Assembly (NCBI GenBank): GCA_947567585.1
Contig: CANONE010000123.1
Location: 1 to 6,403, forward strand
Origin: an uncultured Clostridia bacterium
GTDB lineage: Bacteria > Bacillota > Clostridia > Oscillospirales > Acutalibacteraceae
DNA: 6,403 nucleotides
Direction of reading: 5' to 3'
Of this stretch, positions 4,297 to 6,403 are shown piece after piece. The translations under genes were made by a program, and so were the position numbers. The first letter of the stretch is position 1, and every line of letters starts with the position of its first letter. The notes under the pieces were generated by a model that worked only from the letters and a program-made list of their open reading frames with translations, was not told the DNA's origin and did no database searches.

Positions 4297-6403
4297 ATGG
4301 TTACGGCATATTGGATGGGTGAATACGCCAAGGTGCTCATCGGCTATGTGTTGGTGATGTATCTGTGGCCGCGAGTGGTATTTCGAGGGCATCTTAGGGG
4401 CAAATCCCGGGTTTATCAGTTTGGGTTCTGCGTCACAGCCCAGGTTCTGCTGCTGAACACGCTGGTGTTGGGCTTGGGCATGCTGCACATATTGAACCGC
4501 TGGACCGTCAATATCATCCTATACGGCGCCTTTTTGCTCTCGGCGTTCTGGCGTGTGCGCTTTAGCGACCAGGGCCTAAAGCTGATTGCCAATGTGTCGG
4601 AAGGGTCCATGGGCCCCAAAACAGTGCTGCTGCGGGCAGGCGGACGGCTGTTCCAGTGGGGCAGGGCTTTGCCAGAGCGGGTCTGGAGGTTTGCAAGGCC
4701 GCATCTGGGAGAGTATGCGGCTCTCACGGTACTGTTGGCTTTTGGGATGACGTATTTTTCCTGGGGGGCTTTTCAGGATAATTCCTACGGATTTGGCGAC
4801 ATCTACATTCATCACCAGTGGCTCTATGAGATGATGGATGGCACGGTTTTCCCGGACGGCGTGTATCCGCTGGCCATGCACAGCGTCATTTACGCCATGA
4901 ACGCCATGTTCGGCGTGGGGATATACAGCGTGCTGCTGTTTTTGCAGGGGATTCATGTGGCGGCCTTTCTCCTTTCCGCCTATTGCCTGCTGCGGGAGCT
5001 GTTTCATTGGCGCTATACGCCTGTGCTGGCGCTGGCCTTGTTTTTGATTCTGCGGGTTGAGAATTCCGACCAGGTGTTTGCCATGTCCCGGCTGCAATGG
5101 ACCATCCCCCAGGAATTCGGGCTATACAACGCTTTCCTTTGCGGCCTTTTTTTGCTGCGGTATATCAAATCAGCCCAAACGGTGCTGACCAAAAAAGGGC
5201 GGTCCCGGTTTTGCTGGGATGAAAATCTTTTGGGATTTGCCCTGGCGCTGGGAGCCTCGGCAGCCGTTCATTTTTACATTACCATTATGGCTTTTTTCAT
5301 CTGCCTGGCGGTGGCCCTGATATACGCCAGACAGGTATTCGTTCCTAAGCGGGTAGCGCCGCTGGCAATTTCGGTTCTCTGCGCTCTGCTGCTGTCGCTG
5401 TCGCCTATGCTGGCGGCTTTGGGGCAGGGAATCCCTTTACAGGGGTCCATCCATTGGGCCAAAGGCATTTTAGATGGCACTGACAACGATGAAGGCCGTA
5501 CCATAGAAGCCAGAGAGGAGATTCAGCGGATTGTCGGGGCCGCCGCCGCCGTGCCGGAAGAGGAGGGAAGGGCGGAAAGCCAGACCCCGCCCAAGCCCAG
5601 CGTGTGGAAAGAGCTGAGCGTCCGCCTGGGCTCTCTGTACCGCCATGGTTACGGAGAGCTTTACGGAACAGGCGGCGGTATTGTCCTAATGGCGCTGACC
5701 GTGCTTTGGACCGCGCTCTGGGCTCTATGGCGGTGGGGGCTGTCCAAGGCGCCGGAAGCTTTCCGGCGGAGGATTGCGGTAAAGAACCTGCACAGCCGGA
5801 GCTTTCAGGGGTGGCCGGTGCTGCTGCTGGCCTCTTTGCTGCTGATGCTGGTGTATGTAGCTCCTTACCTGGGCCTGCCGGAGCTGGTAGCCGGGTCCCG
5901 GCTGTGCTCCACCTTGCATATGCTGCTTTTGGCGGTAAGCCTTCTTGGCGTGGATTTTCTCTTTACGCTGCTGGCCTGCTGGTGCAGAGATCAGGTTTTA
6001 GCGGCGGCGTCCCTTTTAGGGGCGGCGGGGGTGTACGCCGGGTCCCTGGCCCTGGGCTGCTACCACGGCTTCCTTTATTTTGAGTTGACCCGCTATAACG
6101 CCGCAGTGCTTACCACCAATTCTATTATTAACGAGTTCCCCGCGGGCTCCTATACGATTGTCTCCACTACGGATGAGCTGTATCCGGTATCCCAGCATGG
6201 CTGGCATGAAGAACTGGTAGAATTTGTACAGAAAAGCCGGGAAGAAGGGTATCACATCCCAACCGAATATGTTTTTGTGTATGTGGAGAAGAAGCCCCTG
6301 CAATACGCCCAGCTGAATTTTTTCCAGGGTCCCGCCTGGCTGGGATCAGATAGCTACGCCCAGCAGTACAGGGACCAGTCCCCCCGTATCTACCGGAACC
6401 TGG
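4297..6403 (+). CDS. Large polytopic membrane protein, probable GT-C glycosyltransferase (partial, 3' end missing)
   Basis: The frame runs from ATG 4297 without a stop to the window end: 702 residues, C-terminus missing. I read about 13 hydrophobic segments, near residues 11-27, 44-66, 71-86, 139-155, 205-230 (long), 241-255, 275-290, 311-345 (two), 353-373, 461-479, 507-524, 538-560 and 566-586. A large loop follows the fourth segment: GFGDIYIHHQWLYEM (165-179), then PDGVYPLAMHSVIYAMN (186-202). An acidic residue in such a loop (here D168) is a hallmark of GT-C enzymes, which take polyprenyl-phosphate sugars on the outer face. Residues 380-460 form a long hydrophilic loop with an Ala/Glu/Pro-rich stretch. 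After the last TM helix a soluble domain begins (from about 587) with YTIVSTTDELYPV (619-631) and GWHEELVEFV (635-644). With the GT2 and DUF2304 genes it fits the transferase role of a lipid-linked side-chain system. It could instead be a polymerase or a membrane protein of unknown function; no named family is certain. Confidence 0.72.
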   Translation, partial: MVTAYWMGEYAKVLIGYVLVMYLWPRVVFRGHLRGKSRVYQFGFCVTAQVLLLNTLVLGLGMLHILNRWTVNIILYGAFLLSAFWRVRFSDQGLKLIANVSEGSMGPKTVLLRAGGRLFQWGRALPERVWRFARPHLGEYAALTVLLAFGMTYFSWGAFQDNSYGFGDIYIHHQWLYEMMDGTVFPDGVYPLAMHSVIYAMNAMFGVGIYSVLLFLQGIHVAAFLLSAYCLLRELFHWRYTPVLALALFLILRVENSDQVFAMSRLQWTIPQEFGLYNAFLCGLFLLRYIKSAQTVLTKKGRSRFCWDENLLGFALALGASAAVHFYITIMAFFICLAVALIYARQVFVPKRVAPLAISVLCALLLSLSPMLAALGQGIPLQGSIHWAKGILDGTDNDEGRTIEAREEIQRIVGAAAAVPEEEGRAESQTPPKPSVWKELSVRLGSLYRHGYGELYGTGGGIVLMALTVLWTALWALWRWGLSKAPEAFRRRIAVKNLHSRSFQGWPVLLLASLLLMLVYVAPYLGLPELVAGSRLCSTLHMLLLAVSLLGVDFLFTLLACWCRDQVLAAASLLGAAGVYAGSLALGCYHGFLYFELTRYNAAVLTTNSIINEFPAGSYTIVSTTDELYPVSQHGWHEELVEFVQKSREEGYHIPTEYVFVYVEKKPLQYAQLNFFQGPAWLGSDSYAQQYRDQSPRIYRNL
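5750..5768 (+). repeat. Perfect 8-bp inverted repeat with 3-base loop inside the GT-C gene
   Basis: The arms CGCCGGAA and TTCCGGCG are exact reverse complements around the loop GCT. There is no T-run after it, so it is not an intrinsic terminator, and it lies mid-gene, encoding the basic stretch near residues 485-491 at the cytoplasmic-type end of a TM helix. It may be a chance product of GC-rich codons or a local mRNA hairpin. Confidence 0.5.

Noticed and set aside
4576..5097. 173-codon open frame on the minus strand
   Set aside because: It is opposite the membrane protein gene; the product is a His/Gln-rich composition artefact of GC-rich codons and has no good ribosome site.
5537..5551. 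GCC triplet repeat (about four copies)
   Set aside because: It encodes a short Ala run in a linker; too short and too expected in GC-rich DNA to count as a repeat element.
5604..6083. 159-codon open frame on the + strand
   Set aside because: It is an out-of-frame reading of the GT-C gene with a Gly/Ala/Arg-rich, domainless product.

Overview
The window looks like part of one long exopolysaccharide or surface-glycan operon from a moderately GC-rich Gram-positive anaerobe, most likely a Clostridia member (Lachnospiraceae or Oscillospiraceae-like). The grounds are strong purine-rich Shine-Dalgarno sites before almost every start, tightly overlapping genes and a Pel-type transporter of the kind known from Firmicutes pel loci. 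The taxonomic placement is an inference. All genes are on the + strand. I see no tRNA, rRNA, mobile element, CRISPR array or convincing terminator.

Layout: (1) 1-690 is the C-terminal half of PelG, the polytopic membrane transporter of the Pel polysaccharide machinery, cut by the left edge. (2) 690-1148 is a small DUF2304 membrane protein with three TM helices and a coiled coil. (3) 1054-2304 is a GT4-type glycosyltransferase. (4) 2264-3022 is a GT2 glycosyltransferase of the dolichol/polyprenyl-phosphate sugar synthase type. (5) 3015-4250 is a DUF4874/DUF4832-type protein, probably a TIM-barrel carbohydrate-active protein, with no signal peptide. (6) 4297 to the right edge is a very large polytopic membrane protein of GT-C type (at least 702 residues), cut by the window end; no start-to-stop reading frame contains it because its stop lies outside.

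How the genes may work together: PelG implies that the rest of a pel locus lies upstream. The downstream genes resemble, in component types, the streptococcal GacI/GacJ/GacL side-chain system: a GT2 that charges polyprenyl phosphate with a sugar, a small DUF2304-like membrane helper, and a GT-C enzyme that transfers the sugar outside the membrane. A reasonable hypothesis is that this locus makes a Pel-like polymer, or another surface glycan, and decorates it through a lipid-linked sugar. The GT4 enzyme and the DUF4832 protein add steps that cannot be named from sequence alone. The only gap between genes is 46 bases (4251-4296); all other neighbours overlap, which suggests translational coupling.
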